Shown: positions 36,795-45,098 of the stretch, one piece after another
How the letters are laid out: each line of letters begins with the position of its first letter
Position numbering within the stretch: the first letter of the stretch is position 1
Notes under the pieces: generated by a model
Seen by the model: the letters and a program-made list of their open reading frames with translations, nothing else
Database searches by the model: none
What the model was told of the DNA's origin: nothing
Assembly: GCF_017873095.1 (NCBI RefSeq)
Contig: NZ_JAGGJU010000004.1
Location: forward strand, 186,001 to 250,000
Reading direction: 5' to 3'
DNA length: 64,000 nt
Source: Heterorhizobium halophytocola
GTDB taxonomy: Bacteria; Pseudomonadota; Alphaproteobacteria; Rhizobiales; Rhizobiaceae
Translations under genes and position numbers: made by a program

Positions 36795-38048
36795 ATGAGC
36801 GCGGAAACCCTTCAGATCGACAGTCTCGGCGCCCAGGGCGACGGCGTGGCGCATCCCGAAGGCGCGACGGTCTTCGTGCCCTTCACCCTGCCGAAGGAAG
36901 AAGCCAAGGTCGCGCGCGTCAAGGATCAGGCAACGCTGATCTCGCTGATGTCGGCGGCACCGGAGAGGATCAAGCCGGTCTGTCGCCATTTCGGGCCGGA
37001 TGGCGATGGCGGAACCTGCGGCGGCTGTTCGCTGCAGCATGCCGGCGATGCGCTCTACCATCCGTTCAAGCGCGATCTCGTGGTACAGGCGCTGAAGTCC
37101 AAGGGGATCGAGGCCGAGGTGGCGCCGCTGATGACGGCCGCCCCCGGCGAGCGTCGCCGCGTGGTGCTGACGGCCAAGCGTACCGACAAGGGGCTGCTGC
37201 TCGGCTACAATCAGGCGCAGAGCCACCACGTGGTCGATATCAGCGAATGTCCGATCGCCGTGCCCGGCATCGTTTCGCGGCTCGGCGACCTCAAGCGGAT
37301 CGCCGCGGTGATCGTGACCGGCAGCGATGCCGCACGCCTGACGGTGACGGAAACCCTGAACGGGCTGGACGTCTCGATCGAAGGTCCGAAAACGGTCGGC
37401 AGCGGTCAGCGACGCACCCTGACCGACACGCTGAATTCGATGCAGCGCATCGGGCGCGTATCGCTCAACGGTGAGATCCTGCTGGAGCCGGCAAAACCCC
37501 TGCTCGATTTTTCCGGCGCGCGCGTCGTGCCGTCACCGGGAGCTTTTACCCAGGCGACGGTGCGCGCCGAAGAGGCCATGGCCGAGCTTGCGATCGCCCA
37601 TATCGGCAAGGCCAAGCGGATCGCCGACCTGTTTGCCGGGATCGGCACGTTTTCGCTCCGGCTGGCACGGATCGGCCAGGTGCAGGCCGTCGAATCCGAC
37701 GGCAATGCCGTTCAAGCGCTCGACCATGCCTGGCGCAACACGCAGGGGCTGAAGCAGTTGACCGCCGAAAAGCGCGATCTGTTTCGGCGTCCGCTGATGA
37801 CCCAGGAACTGAACAAGTTCGACGCGGTCGTGTTCGATCCGCCGCGCGCGGGCGCCGAGGCGCAATGCCAGGAACTGGCCCGCTCGAAGGTCAAGAAGAT
37901 CGTTGCGATCAGCTGCAATCCGCTGACGCTTGCCCGCGACCTGGCGATCCTGACGGCCGGCGGCTACAAGGTCGGCACCGTCACGCCGATCGACCAGTTC
38001 CTCTGGTCGCACCATGTCGAGGCGGTCGCCACGCTGACGCGAAGGTAG
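36795..38048 (+). CDS. Fe-S RNA m5U methyltransferase (RlmD/TrmA-like)
   Basis: 417-residue class I SAM-dependent RNA methyltransferase. Residues Cys63, Cys75, Cys78 and Cys152 (CRHFG...CGGC...SECPI) match the 4Fe-4S site of RlmD, and the N-terminal ~55 residues form a TRAM-like domain. The SAM motif is around DLFAGIGTFSL and the catalytic cysteine is Cys374 in ISCNPLTLARDL. It methylates uracil-5 in rRNA or tRNA; which site is not clear. It begins 1 bp after tlyA, implying translational coupling. Confidence 0.92.
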   Translation: MSAETLQIDSLGAQGDGVAHPEGATVFVPFTLPKEEAKVARVKDQATLISLMSAAPERIKPVCRHFGPDGDGGTCGGCSLQHAGDALYHPFKRDLVVQALKSKGIEAEVAPLMTAAPGERRRVVLTAKRTDKGLLLGYNQAQSHHVVDISECPIAVPGIVSRLGDLKRIAAVIVTGSDAARLTVTETLNGLDVSIEGPKTVGSGQRRTLTDTLNSMQRIGRVSLNGEILLEPAKPLLDFSGARVVPSPGAFTQATVRAEEAMAELAIAHIGKAKRIADLFAGIGTFSLRLARIGQVQAVESDGNAVQALDHAWRNTQGLKQLTAEKRDLFRRPLMTQELNKFDAVVFDPPRAGAEAQCQELARSKVKKIVAISCNPLTLARDLAILTAGGYKVGTVTPIDQFLWSHHVEAVATLTRR

Positions 38049-38203
38049 AAGGGCCGGGCAACCGCGCCGTCCGGTTTTACCCACCTTTTTCCAGGTCATG
38101 TCTGCCGAACGAGGCACAGCGGTCTGGAAAATACAGACGCGGACCTAAAGCCGCTGAAGGCATGTAAGCCTATCTGGAAGGTCGCGACATGCCTTGATGC
38201 CGG

Positions 38204-38515
38204 TCAGCGGGTAACGACGCGCCCGCTGCCGGTCATGTTGGAGCAGCGGCAGACACCGCCGACACGCTGCGGGGTCGTCACGCAGCGCTTGTCGTCGTCG
38301 ATGACGCAGAGATAGATCGTGCGCGCGCCCGGCCGATAGCCCGGCCGTTCGGTCTGACGCTCGTCGCTGCGGGTGATCACGTTGACGCTGTCATTGTCGG
38401 CAAGCTGCATGCCGGGCAGCTTAATCGGGGAAAACGACTGGGGCTCGGCCGCCAGCGCCGCGGAACTGCATGTGAGGCCGACAATGGCTGCCATTACGAG
38501 AAACTTGGACATCAT
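38204..38515 (-). CDS. Small exported protein of unknown function
   Basis: 103-residue predicted periplasmic protein. Signal peptide MMSKFLVMAAIVGLTCSSAALA, followed by AEPQ. The mature part is charged and carries four cysteines in its C-terminal half (LCVIDDDKRC, GVCRCSN), so one or two disulfide bonds are likely. I did not recognise the family. ATG 38515 has CCGGAG six bases upstream; the frame upstream to 38572 adds an unlikely tail. Confidence 0.72.
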   Translation of the reverse strand: MMSKFLVMAAIVGLTCSSAALAAEPQSFSPIKLPGMQLADNDSVNVITRSDERQTERPGYRPGARTIYLCVIDDDKRCVTTPQRVGGVCRCSNMTGSGRVVTR

Positions 38516-38590
38516 GTCACTCCGGATTTGCCTGTCCTTCTGAACACCTGGAATAAGGACGGGAACGCGCAAAGGTTCCTCCGTCGATTA

Positions 38591-39358
38591 TCACGGCGCA
38601 GATGTACGGGTCATGAACGCCTCGAAGGCTGCGCGCGCCTCCGCGCTCTTCAGCCGGCGGACGAAATGGTCCAGTTCCTCGTCCATTCGCTGCAACAGAG
38701 CGGTCCGGTCGCCGCGCAGCAGATCACGCGAGATCTTCAGCGCTTCGGGCGGCTTGGCGGCCAGCGAGGCAGCAATGCCGAGCGTCGCTGCCTCGACTTC
38801 GGCGGGTTCGACCACCTTCCAGATCAATCCGGCATCGCGTGCTGCCTCAGCGGAAAACCCTTCGCCGGCAACCAGCAGGGCAAAGGCCCTCTGATGGCCC
38901 ATGGCAAGCGGCGCCAGCAGGCTGGAGCCGGCCTCGGGTACCAATGCCAGATCGACAAAGGGCGTCTTGAACAGGCTGCGGGTTGACGCGATCGTCAGGT
39001 CGCAATGCATATGAAGCGTCGTGCCGATGCCGATCGCAAGCCCGTCGACGCCCGACACCAGCGGCTTTTCAGCACCGGCCAGCGCCTTCAGCAAAGAAAA
39101 CGCCGCCGGCTCTCCGACAGCACCCGCCATGGCGAAGGCCAGGAAATCGGCCATGTCGTTGCCGGCGGAAAAGCAGCCCTCGGTGCCGAGAAAGGCGATG
39201 CAGCGGATGGCCTTGTCATCATTGGCAGCCAGCAACGCCTGCGTCATGGCGCCGTACATGGCCTGCGTGATCGCATTCTTCTTGTCCGGACGGTTGAAGC
39301 GGATCACCAGCACGCCGGGATGGGCTTCGGGGCGCTCGATCAGAACGTGGTCGGTCAT
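38591..39358 (-). CDS. Enoyl-CoA hydratase/isomerase family protein
   Basis: 255-residue crotonase-fold protein. CoA-site blocks FNRPDKKNAITQAMYGAM, GCFSAGNDMADFL and the VDGLAIGIGTTLHMHCDLTIAS oxyanion segment are present. In true hydratases the first catalytic Glu lies where this protein has Thr-Leu (GTTLHMHCD), while a glutamate is kept in VPEAGSS, the pattern of delta3-delta2-enoyl-CoA isomerases. It is 13 bp downstream of the acyl-CoA dehydrogenase and so in one fatty-acid-type operon. Confidence 0.88.
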   Translation of the reverse strand: MTDHVLIERPEAHPGVLVIRFNRPDKKNAITQAMYGAMTQALLAANDDKAIRCIAFLGTEGCFSAGNDMADFLAFAMAGAVGEPAAFSLLKALAGAEKPLVSGVDGLAIGIGTTLHMHCDLTIASTRSLFKTPFVDLALVPEAGSSLLAPLAMGHQRAFALLVAGEGFSAEAARDAGLIWKVVEPAEVEAATLGIAASLAAKPPEALKISRDLLRGDRTALLQRMDEELDHFVRRLKSAEARAAFEAFMTRTSAP

Positions 39359-39371
39359 GGCGCGTCTTTCC

Positions 39372-41150
39372 TCAGCTCAACAGGATCTTGGCGGCAGCGA
39401 GGCTTGCTGCACCGTTGATCACGCGGTCCTTCAAGGCCGCGGTTTCGGCAATCAGGTTTTCCGCACCGAAGCGGCATAGCGCGATGCGCTGTTGACGGCC
39501 GATATCTTCCTCGGCCAGCGCGCCCTTGGCCAGATAGGCACCCGTCAGCACCAGGCCGAACAGCCGCTGATAGGGCGTGGCGCCGGCGAGCGCTTCGGCA
39601 CTTTCACCAGCCTTCAGCCGAGCCATCAGCCAGTCGGTGGCATCCGCGAGATCGCCAATCGATGCCTCGAGCCGATCGGCGGTCCCGCCGAAGCCGTCAC
39701 GGTTGGCGGCACGCACCGCATCGGCAATCCCCGTCAGTTCGCCGATGAAGCCGCGCACCTGTTCGCCGTCGGACAAAGGCAGCTTGCGGGCGACCAGATC
39801 GATCGCCTGAATGCCGTTGGTGCCCTCATAGATCGGGGCGATGCGGGCGTCGCGCAGATAGCGGGCAGCGCCGGTCTCCTCGATGAAGCCCATGCCGCCA
39901 TGCACCTGAATGCCGAGGGAAGCGACGTCGACTCCGCAATCGGTGGCAAAGGACTTGGCGATCGGCGTCAGGAGGGCCGCCCGCTCCGCCCAGAAGGCGC
40001 GGGTCTCGTCCGGCGCGCGATGCGACATGTCGATCGCGTGGGCGCAGGCATAGCAGATCGCGCGCGCCCCTTGGGTCAGCGCCTTCATCGTCAGGAGCGT
40101 GCGGATGATGTCGGGATGCTCGATGATCGGGCTCATGCCGGAACCGGTCCAGCCCGGCGCCCTGCCCTGGGTGCGGTCGGAGGCATAGGCGATCGCCTTT
40201 TGCGTCGCCGCCTCGCAGATCGCCACACCCTGCATGCCGACGGCAAGCCTTGCATTGTTCATCATCGTGAACATGCAGGCGAGGCCCTTGTTCTCCTCGC
40301 CGACCAGATAGCCGACGGCACCGGCCGCATCGCCATGCTTGCCGTCGCCATAGATCATCGTGCAGGTGGGGGAGCCGTGAATGCCGAGCTTGTGCTCCAG
40401 CGAATGGCAATGGAGATCGTTGCGCGCGCCCAGCGACCCGTCGTCGTTCACCAGGAATTTCGGCACCAGGAAGAGCGAGATGCCGCGGGTCCCGGCCGGC
40501 GCGTCGGGCAGCCGTGCCAGCACCAGATGGACGATATTGTCGGTGACCTCGTGCTCGCCCCAGGTGATGAAGATCTTCTGTCCGAAAATCCGGTAGCTGC
40601 CGTCGTCGCGGCGCTCGGCCCGGGTTTTCATCACCCCGAGATCGGAGCCGGCATGGGGCTCGGTCAGATTCATCGTGCCGGTCCACTCGCCGGAGACCAT
40701 TTTCGGCAGGAAGGTCGTCTTCAACGTGTCGGTGCCATGGGTCGTGACCGCCTCGACCGCGCCCATTGTCAGTGTCGGGCAGAGCGCGAACGCCATGGAA
40801 CCGGAATTCCACATTTCGAGCGCCGCGACATTCAGCATGTGCGGCAGCGCCTGGCCGCCATAATCCTGCGACGCGACAAGCGAGTTCCAGCCGCCTTCCG
40901 CCCAATGGCGGTAAAGCCCGTCCCAGCCATCGGGTACCACGACCTTGCCATCCACGAGGCGGGCGCCCTGACGATCGCCGATCTCGGCCAGCGGCGCGAC
41001 TTCCTCGCTGGCGAAGCGCCCGGCCTCCTGCAGGATCGCATCGACCAGGTCTTCGCTCAGATCGCCGAGCAGACCCTCGTCCAGCGCGCCCGACAGGCCC
41101 GCCACATGCTTGAGGGTGAAGCCGATCGCGTCTACCGGTGCCTTGTACAT
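39372..41150 (-). CDS. Acyl-CoA dehydrogenase (long, C-terminally extended type)
   Basis: 592-residue FAD enzyme that inserts a 2,3-double bond into acyl-CoAs. The N-terminal leader MYKAPVDAIGFTLKHV is typical of the ~590-residue ACAD/DmdC-like group, and FAD-binding blocks NLTEPHAGSDLGVMKTRAERR, ITWGEHE and MFTMMNNARLAVGMQGV are clear. The region with the catalytic Glu is IAPIYEGTNGIQAIDLVARKL. The C-terminal 110 residues form an extra helical domain. Substrate not assigned. An operator-like sequence lies at 41216. Confidence 0.93.
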   Translation of the reverse strand: MYKAPVDAIGFTLKHVAGLSGALDEGLLGDLSEDLVDAILQEAGRFASEEVAPLAEIGDRQGARLVDGKVVVPDGWDGLYRHWAEGGWNSLVASQDYGGQALPHMLNVAALEMWNSGSMAFALCPTLTMGAVEAVTTHGTDTLKTTFLPKMVSGEWTGTMNLTEPHAGSDLGVMKTRAERRDDGSYRIFGQKIFITWGEHEVTDNIVHLVLARLPDAPAGTRGISLFLVPKFLVNDDGSLGARNDLHCHSLEHKLGIHGSPTCTMIYGDGKHGDAAGAVGYLVGEENKGLACMFTMMNNARLAVGMQGVAICEAATQKAIAYASDRTQGRAPGWTGSGMSPIIEHPDIIRTLLTMKALTQGARAICYACAHAIDMSHRAPDETRAFWAERAALLTPIAKSFATDCGVDVASLGIQVHGGMGFIEETGAARYLRDARIAPIYEGTNGIQAIDLVARKLPLSDGEQVRGFIGELTGIADAVRAANRDGFGGTADRLEASIGDLADATDWLMARLKAGESAEALAGATPYQRLFGLVLTGAYLAKGALAEEDIGRQQRIALCRFGAENLIAETAALKDRVINGAASLAAAKILLS

Positions 41151-41215
41151 GCCAATATCCTCCTCGAAACCGTACTGTCCCCTGGCCCGGACAGCCCGCT
41201 CTGAGCTAATTGATT

Positions 41216-41231
41216 TTTACGTAAACGTCAA
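41216..41231 (-). promoter_or_regulatory. ACGT-type operator-like sequence before the acyl-CoA dehydrogenase gene
   Basis: TTTACGTAAACGTCAA: ACGT-2 bp-ACGT with flanking TT/AA, six of eight pairs symmetric, 66 bp upstream of the ATG at 41150. It resembles LiuR/FadP-type sites known for acyl-CoA and branched-chain degradation genes in Proteobacteria; the regulator is inferred. A related sequence precedes cfa. Confidence 0.5.
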
Positions 41232-41364
41232 TTGTCCGGCACGTGGAGCGTGACGGATTTGGTGCCGTCGGCCGGGCTGCGACCCTTTTCGACGAGGCGG
41301 GGAATGCCCACCGGCAAGGCTGCCAACGGTGATGGAGCGCGGCGTGCCCCCTTGCGCCCATAAA

Positions 41365-41392
41365 AAAATGCCCGGCGCGAACCGGGCATTTT
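41365..41392 (-). terminator. Terminator of the BA14K gene
   Basis: AAAATGCCCGG (41365-41375) and CCGGGCATTTT (41382-41392) form an 11 bp perfect stem, with an eight-T run on the minus strand just after it (complement of 41362-41368). It sits 24 bp after the BA14K stop. Confidence 0.85.
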
Positions 41393-41415
41393 CCATGGGG
41401 ATCGCCGTCAGGCGA

Positions 41416-41847
41416 TCAATAGTAAGGCGACGTGCACTGCTGACGCGGGCCGTTATACGGCTGGAACGTGTTGGAGCGCGCATCGTAGGACCGGTAGCGC
41501 GATTCACACCATGCGTAATGCTTCGGGTTGATGCCGGCCGAGCGTGCGGGCGCGGAGGACACGGCACCGCCGATGATGGCGCCGGTCGCGAAGGCTGCGA
41601 GCGGGAACCAGTAGCCGTTGTGGTAGCGATAGCCACGACGATGGCTGCGATAACCGCGATAGCCGCGGTAGTGGTCGGCGCGGTGGCGGCGATACTGAAC
41701 GTCGACGACATTGGTGGTATCGCCCGTCCGCGCGACCGTGGGAACGGCAGTTGCAGACAGCGGCAGGGCCTGGGACGGCACAAAGCTGGTTGCAATCATG
41801 GCGGAAGTCAGACCGGCAATGGCCAAGCCCTTGATGGAAATGAACAT
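41416..41847 (-). CDS. BA14K-family exported protein
   Basis: 143-residue protein with a signal peptide (MFISIKGLAIAGLTSAMIATSF...), an Arg/Tyr/His-rich low-complexity stretch (YRGYRGYRSHRRGYRYH) and the C-terminal BA14K domain: AWCESRYRSYDARSN, TFQPYNGPRQQCTSPY. The domain was first described in a Brucella lectin-like immunoreactive protein, and is common in Rhizobiales; it is a lineage marker more than a functional hint. ATG 41847 has AGGGAG upstream; an in-frame start at 42036 is unlikely. Confidence 0.92.
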   Translation of the reverse strand: MFISIKGLAIAGLTSAMIATSFVPSQALPLSATAVPTVARTGDTTNVVDVQYRRHRADHYRGYRGYRSHRRGYRYHNGYWFPLAAFATGAIIGGAVSSAPARSAGINPKHYAWCESRYRSYDARSNTFQPYNGPRQQCTSPYY

Positions 41848-42127
41848 GGGTATTCTCCCTTTCTGGTTCTTCCGCGCCAGGCATCCGTTTTGCGGATCGG
41901 CGCCTGTTTCTTGTGCGGATGCCTTTGAAACTACGTGGATCAAGCTGAACCTTGGATTAACGGTTTTAGACTTGTTAACGTTCAGGTCCAGCTCAGATTT
42001 ACTAAACGCTAAAACAGTGCCTATTGTTTCAAGCAAGCCTCGCGAAACCGTCGAATGTAATTGTTAGCAAGCGGACGATGAGTCGGCGCAGGCCCTCGAG
42101 TCCGCCTATCGAGACGGAAGTGCATTG

Positions 42128-42730
42128 ATGACGAAGCTGAGATACTACGAAAAACTGAAGGGCATCGGATCGAAAGGCGCGGTAGCCACCGCCCATTCCG
42201 AATTCCTGCGCACGGGCCAGATCTCGCGCCGGCGGGACGACTGGTTGCCCGAAGAGCGGCGGTATCTCACCTATGAGGAAGTGGCCGAGCGCACGGGACG
42301 CCAGCTGGCACTGGCCGCCGAGACCAGTCACGAGCGGATCAACGCCTTTCACCGCGACATCCGTTTTCCCAAGATCGTCTTTCACCGGGTGCTGAAGAAC
42401 AGTCCGCATCTGGGTTATTGTCACGTGACGGCATCGCGCACCACCTTCGCCAAGCACCCGGATGTCAACTGGTCGTTCTACATCGCCAATTTCGCAGCCG
42501 AGATCGGCGACGACGAGCTGTTCTTCGAGACCATCGAGCCGCAGCGCACGCGGATGTATTTCGCCGTCGCGATCACGCCCGACAAGACCAACAAGCGCGT
42601 GCAGATCGACCGCAGCGTCCGGGAAAACGGCGTGCTCTTCGTCACCCGCGATCCGAACAAGGCGATCAAGAACATCCTGAAGCTCGGCGCACCGACCGCT
42701 GCCATGCGCGCCGCCATCGACCGCATGTAA
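42128..42730 (+). CDS. Unrecognised soluble protein
   Basis: 200-residue intracellular protein without signal peptide or membrane helix. The first half is basic and charged (KLRYYEKLKGIGSKG, ISRRRDDWLPEERRY), with a mixed alpha/beta look in the middle (VFHRVLKNSPHLGYCHVTA, NWSFYIANFAAEIGDDELFFETIEP) and a basic C-terminus. I could not assign it to a family. Divergent from BA14K with 280 bp between starts; upstream sequence is AT-rich (41930-42010), so it likely holds the promoters of both. Confidence 0.7.
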   Translation: MTKLRYYEKLKGIGSKGAVATAHSEFLRTGQISRRRDDWLPEERRYLTYEEVAERTGRQLALAAETSHERINAFHRDIRFPKIVFHRVLKNSPHLGYCHVTASRTTFAKHPDVNWSFYIANFAAEIGDDELFFETIEPQRTRMYFAVAITPDKTNKRVQIDRSVRENGVLFVTRDPNKAIKNILKLGAPTAAMRAAIDRM

Positions 42731-42771
42731 CGCGTGTTGTCTTTTAGGCTGCGGACATTGCCGGCACGGGA

Positions 42772-42804
42772 AAGCGGCTTTGCCGACAGCCGGCAAAGCC
42801 GCTT
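42772..42804. terminator. Convergent hairpin terminator
   Basis: AAGCGGCTTTGCCG (42772-42785) and CGGCAAAGCCGCTT (42791-42804) form a perfect 14 bp stem with a 5-base loop. It lies between the stops of the 42128 (+) and 42835 (-) genes and has no long T-run. Confidence 0.6.
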
Positions 42805-42834
42805 CAAGATCGCGTGTTTCAACGCGCGGTCCGA

Positions 42835-43905
42835 TCAGGCCGGACGCACGTCCTTCTGGTAGATCATCCAGCTCTTCGGCAAGTTGCCGTCTGAAGCGCC
42901 GTAGACGGTGACGGTGTTGCCGCCGGCGGCCTTTGACGTAGCCAGCGCCTTTTCCGAGAAATTCGTCAGGTCGAAGGCATTCGGTGCCTGCGAAGACAGG
43001 CAGATGCCGAAGGACATGCCGAGCGGGCTGATCGCCTTGCCGTTGGGCGTGTTGATCACGGTCGCCTTCAGCTTCTGGCGCACCAGTTCGATGATGCGGC
43101 TGATCTCGTCCTGGTCGCCGGTGTAAAACAGCAGGCCGAAACGACCGCCGTCAAACCGGCAGGCGACGTCCTCGCGTCCGACCACGGCTTCGATCACCTT
43201 TGCGGTCTGCTTGAGGAAGCGCTCCGCAACCGGCGCGCCCAGTTGCTCTGCCAGCTTCTGATAGTCGTCGATCTCGCCAATCGCCGCACCGCACAGCACC
43301 GGCATGGACGGATTGGCATAGACCTTGGAGATCGCGACATTGAAGGCACGGCGCGTGCCGAGGCCTGTCAGCGCATCGGTGAAGCGAGTCGCATCCTGCT
43401 CTTCCGCCTCGCGCTGCAATTCGGCAAGGCTTGCGGTCTTGTTGACCACGGCGCGCACGACATTGCTGTTTTCGCTGGCGCGCTTTTCGGTCGCCGCCCG
43501 CAGCGCGGAAATCGAATTGCCGAGTTCGGCAGGATCGATATCGCCCTCCTTCTGCATCGCGCGGGAAGCGTGGCCGATCACCCGGCCGTAGTCGGACAGG
43601 GAGACCTTTTCCTCGTTCAGCATGCTGATGAAATTGCTCATCTCCGAGCGCACCTTGCCATTCTGCTGGGCAAGCACGCTTTCCTCGTGATGATGTGGCA
43701 GATATTTCTGCCCGAGCACATCAAGGGCTTCCTGCGTCTTCAGCTTGCCGAGCGCTATGAAATCGCGCACCAGATCCGGATTGGTCCCCGAATAGGCCTC
43801 GTAGACGAGCTCGTAATTGCGTGGAAGTCCGTCGATGCCCATCTGGTGCATGGCGGTGGCTACTCGGAGCGCAATGCTCGAGGCAGGGTTCTTCAGCGGC
43901 TGCAT
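42835..43905 (-). CDS. GGDEF-family protein with degenerate active site
   Basis: 356-residue cytoplasmic protein. Residues about 1-170 are helical and variable, 180-340 form a GGDEF fold (DALTGLGTRRAFNVAISKVY, FGICLSSQ, KALATSKAAGGNTV). The signature itself is RFDGGRFGLLF, so GGDEF reads DGGRF and the catalytic acidic pair is lost. It is therefore probably a cyclic-di-GMP-binding or protein-interaction module, not a cyclase. It starts with MQPLKNPASS and is convergent with the unrecognised gene at 42128. Confidence 0.85.
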   Translation of the reverse strand: MQPLKNPASSIALRVATAMHQMGIDGLPRNYELVYEAYSGTNPDLVRDFIALGKLKTQEALDVLGQKYLPHHHEESVLAQQNGKVRSEMSNFISMLNEEKVSLSDYGRVIGHASRAMQKEGDIDPAELGNSISALRAATEKRASENSNVVRAVVNKTASLAELQREAEEQDATRFTDALTGLGTRRAFNVAISKVYANPSMPVLCGAAIGEIDDYQKLAEQLGAPVAERFLKQTAKVIEAVVGREDVACRFDGGRFGLLFYTGDQDEISRIIELVRQKLKATVINTPNGKAISPLGMSFGICLSSQAPNAFDLTNFSEKALATSKAAGGNTVTVYGASDGNLPKSWMIYQKDVRPA

Positions 43906-44071
43906 AATGTGTGTTTCCCCGGCGCAATTTCTATCCGGGAGCGACTATAGGAAAGGAGTCCAAGCTTTGCGTTACGCCATTCCATAAAGATTTACTGATA
44001 CGTCATTATGGCGCAGTTTTGTATACAGGCCCGCCGAAATCAGGGTTTGCGAGGATGGGTTAAGACGCGCT

Positions 44072-45085
44072 ATGGAAGGCATGAACGCAACAACGGACGA
44101 GCAGATGGCCCGCATCCTGTCCCTCAGCGGCGACTGGCCGGCCGCCCGTGATGCGGCACTCGCCGTGCTCCATGCCGCCCGCCCCATCGCCCTGCCGACC
44201 GAGACGGTCTATGGCCTTGCCGCCGACGCCACAAGTGCCGAGGCGGTGACGGCGATCTACGAGACCAAGGGACGCCCCCGCTTCAACCCGCTGATCTGCC
44301 ACATGTCGGATCTGGCCATGGCCGAGCGCTACGCCGTGTTCGATCCGCTGTCGCGACGACTGGCCGAGCGTTTCTGGCCGGGACCGCTGACCCTGGTGCT
44401 GCCGCTGAAAGACGGATCCGGCATTCATCCGCTGGCGACCGCCGGGCTCGACACGGTCGGCGTGCGGGTACCGGCAGGGGCTGCCGCCCGGCTGATCGCC
44501 GCCTTCGACCGGCCGCTCGCCGCTCCCAGCGCCAATACATCCGGCGGGGTCAGCCCGACCAGCGCCGGCCATGTGGACGCCGATCTCGGTCCGCGGATCG
44601 ACCTCATTCTGGACGGCGGCCCCTCGCCCGTCGGCGTCGAATCGACCATCGTCAAGGCGGAACCCGACGGAAGGCTGCGGCTGCTGCGGCCGGGCGGCGT
44701 GGCAGCCGAAGACATAGAAGCGGAACTCGCATCCGTGCTGATCCGCCCGGAGGCCGCCGGTGCGATCATCGAGGCGCCGGGCATGCTGGCCTCGCATTAT
44801 GCGCCCAACGCCCATATCCGGCTGAATGCGCGGCGCGTCGAACCCGGTGAAGCGCTGCTGTCGTTCGGCGGGCAAGGGATCGACGGCGCGGAAAAAGCGT
44901 TGATTGCACTGAACCTCAGCCTGGAAGGCGATGTCAGACAAGCCGCCGCCAATCTTTTCGCCTATATGAAACAGGCGGATGCCAGCGGTGCCCGGACCAT
45001 CGCCGTCATGCCGATCCCCGATCGCGGGCTCGGTGAAGCAATCAACGACCGACTGTTGCGGGCGGCAGCGCCCCGGCAAGCCTGA
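44072..45085 (+). CDS. L-threonylcarbamoyladenylate synthase (Sua5/TsaC)
   Basis: 337-residue protein for the t6A37 tRNA modification: it makes threonylcarbamoyl-AMP from threonine, bicarbonate and ATP. The YrdC domain shows ALPTETVYGLAADA (40-53), the K-x-R pair at Lys66/Arg68 and NPLICHMSDL. The C-terminal half, including APGMLASHYAPN, is the Sua5 extension, so the length matches Sua5 more than TsaC. The next gene follows 13 bp downstream. ATG 44072 could be replaced by ATG 44081. Confidence 0.93.
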   Translation: MEGMNATTDEQMARILSLSGDWPAARDAALAVLHAARPIALPTETVYGLAADATSAEAVTAIYETKGRPRFNPLICHMSDLAMAERYAVFDPLSRRLAERFWPGPLTLVLPLKDGSGIHPLATAGLDTVGVRVPAGAAARLIAAFDRPLAAPSANTSGGVSPTSAGHVDADLGPRIDLILDGGPSPVGVESTIVKAEPDGRLRLLRPGGVAAEDIEAELASVLIRPEAAGAIIEAPGMLASHYAPNAHIRLNARRVEPGEALLSFGGQGIDGAEKALIALNLSLEGDVRQAAANLFAYMKQADASGARTIAVMPIPDRGLGEAINDRLLRAAAPRQA

Positions 45086-45098
45086 CCAGGAGACAGCG

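Noticed and set aside
41217..41795. 192-codon minus-strand frame
   Set aside because: Shifted frame over the BA14K gene, rich in Thr/Ser/Arg/Pro with no conserved blocks.
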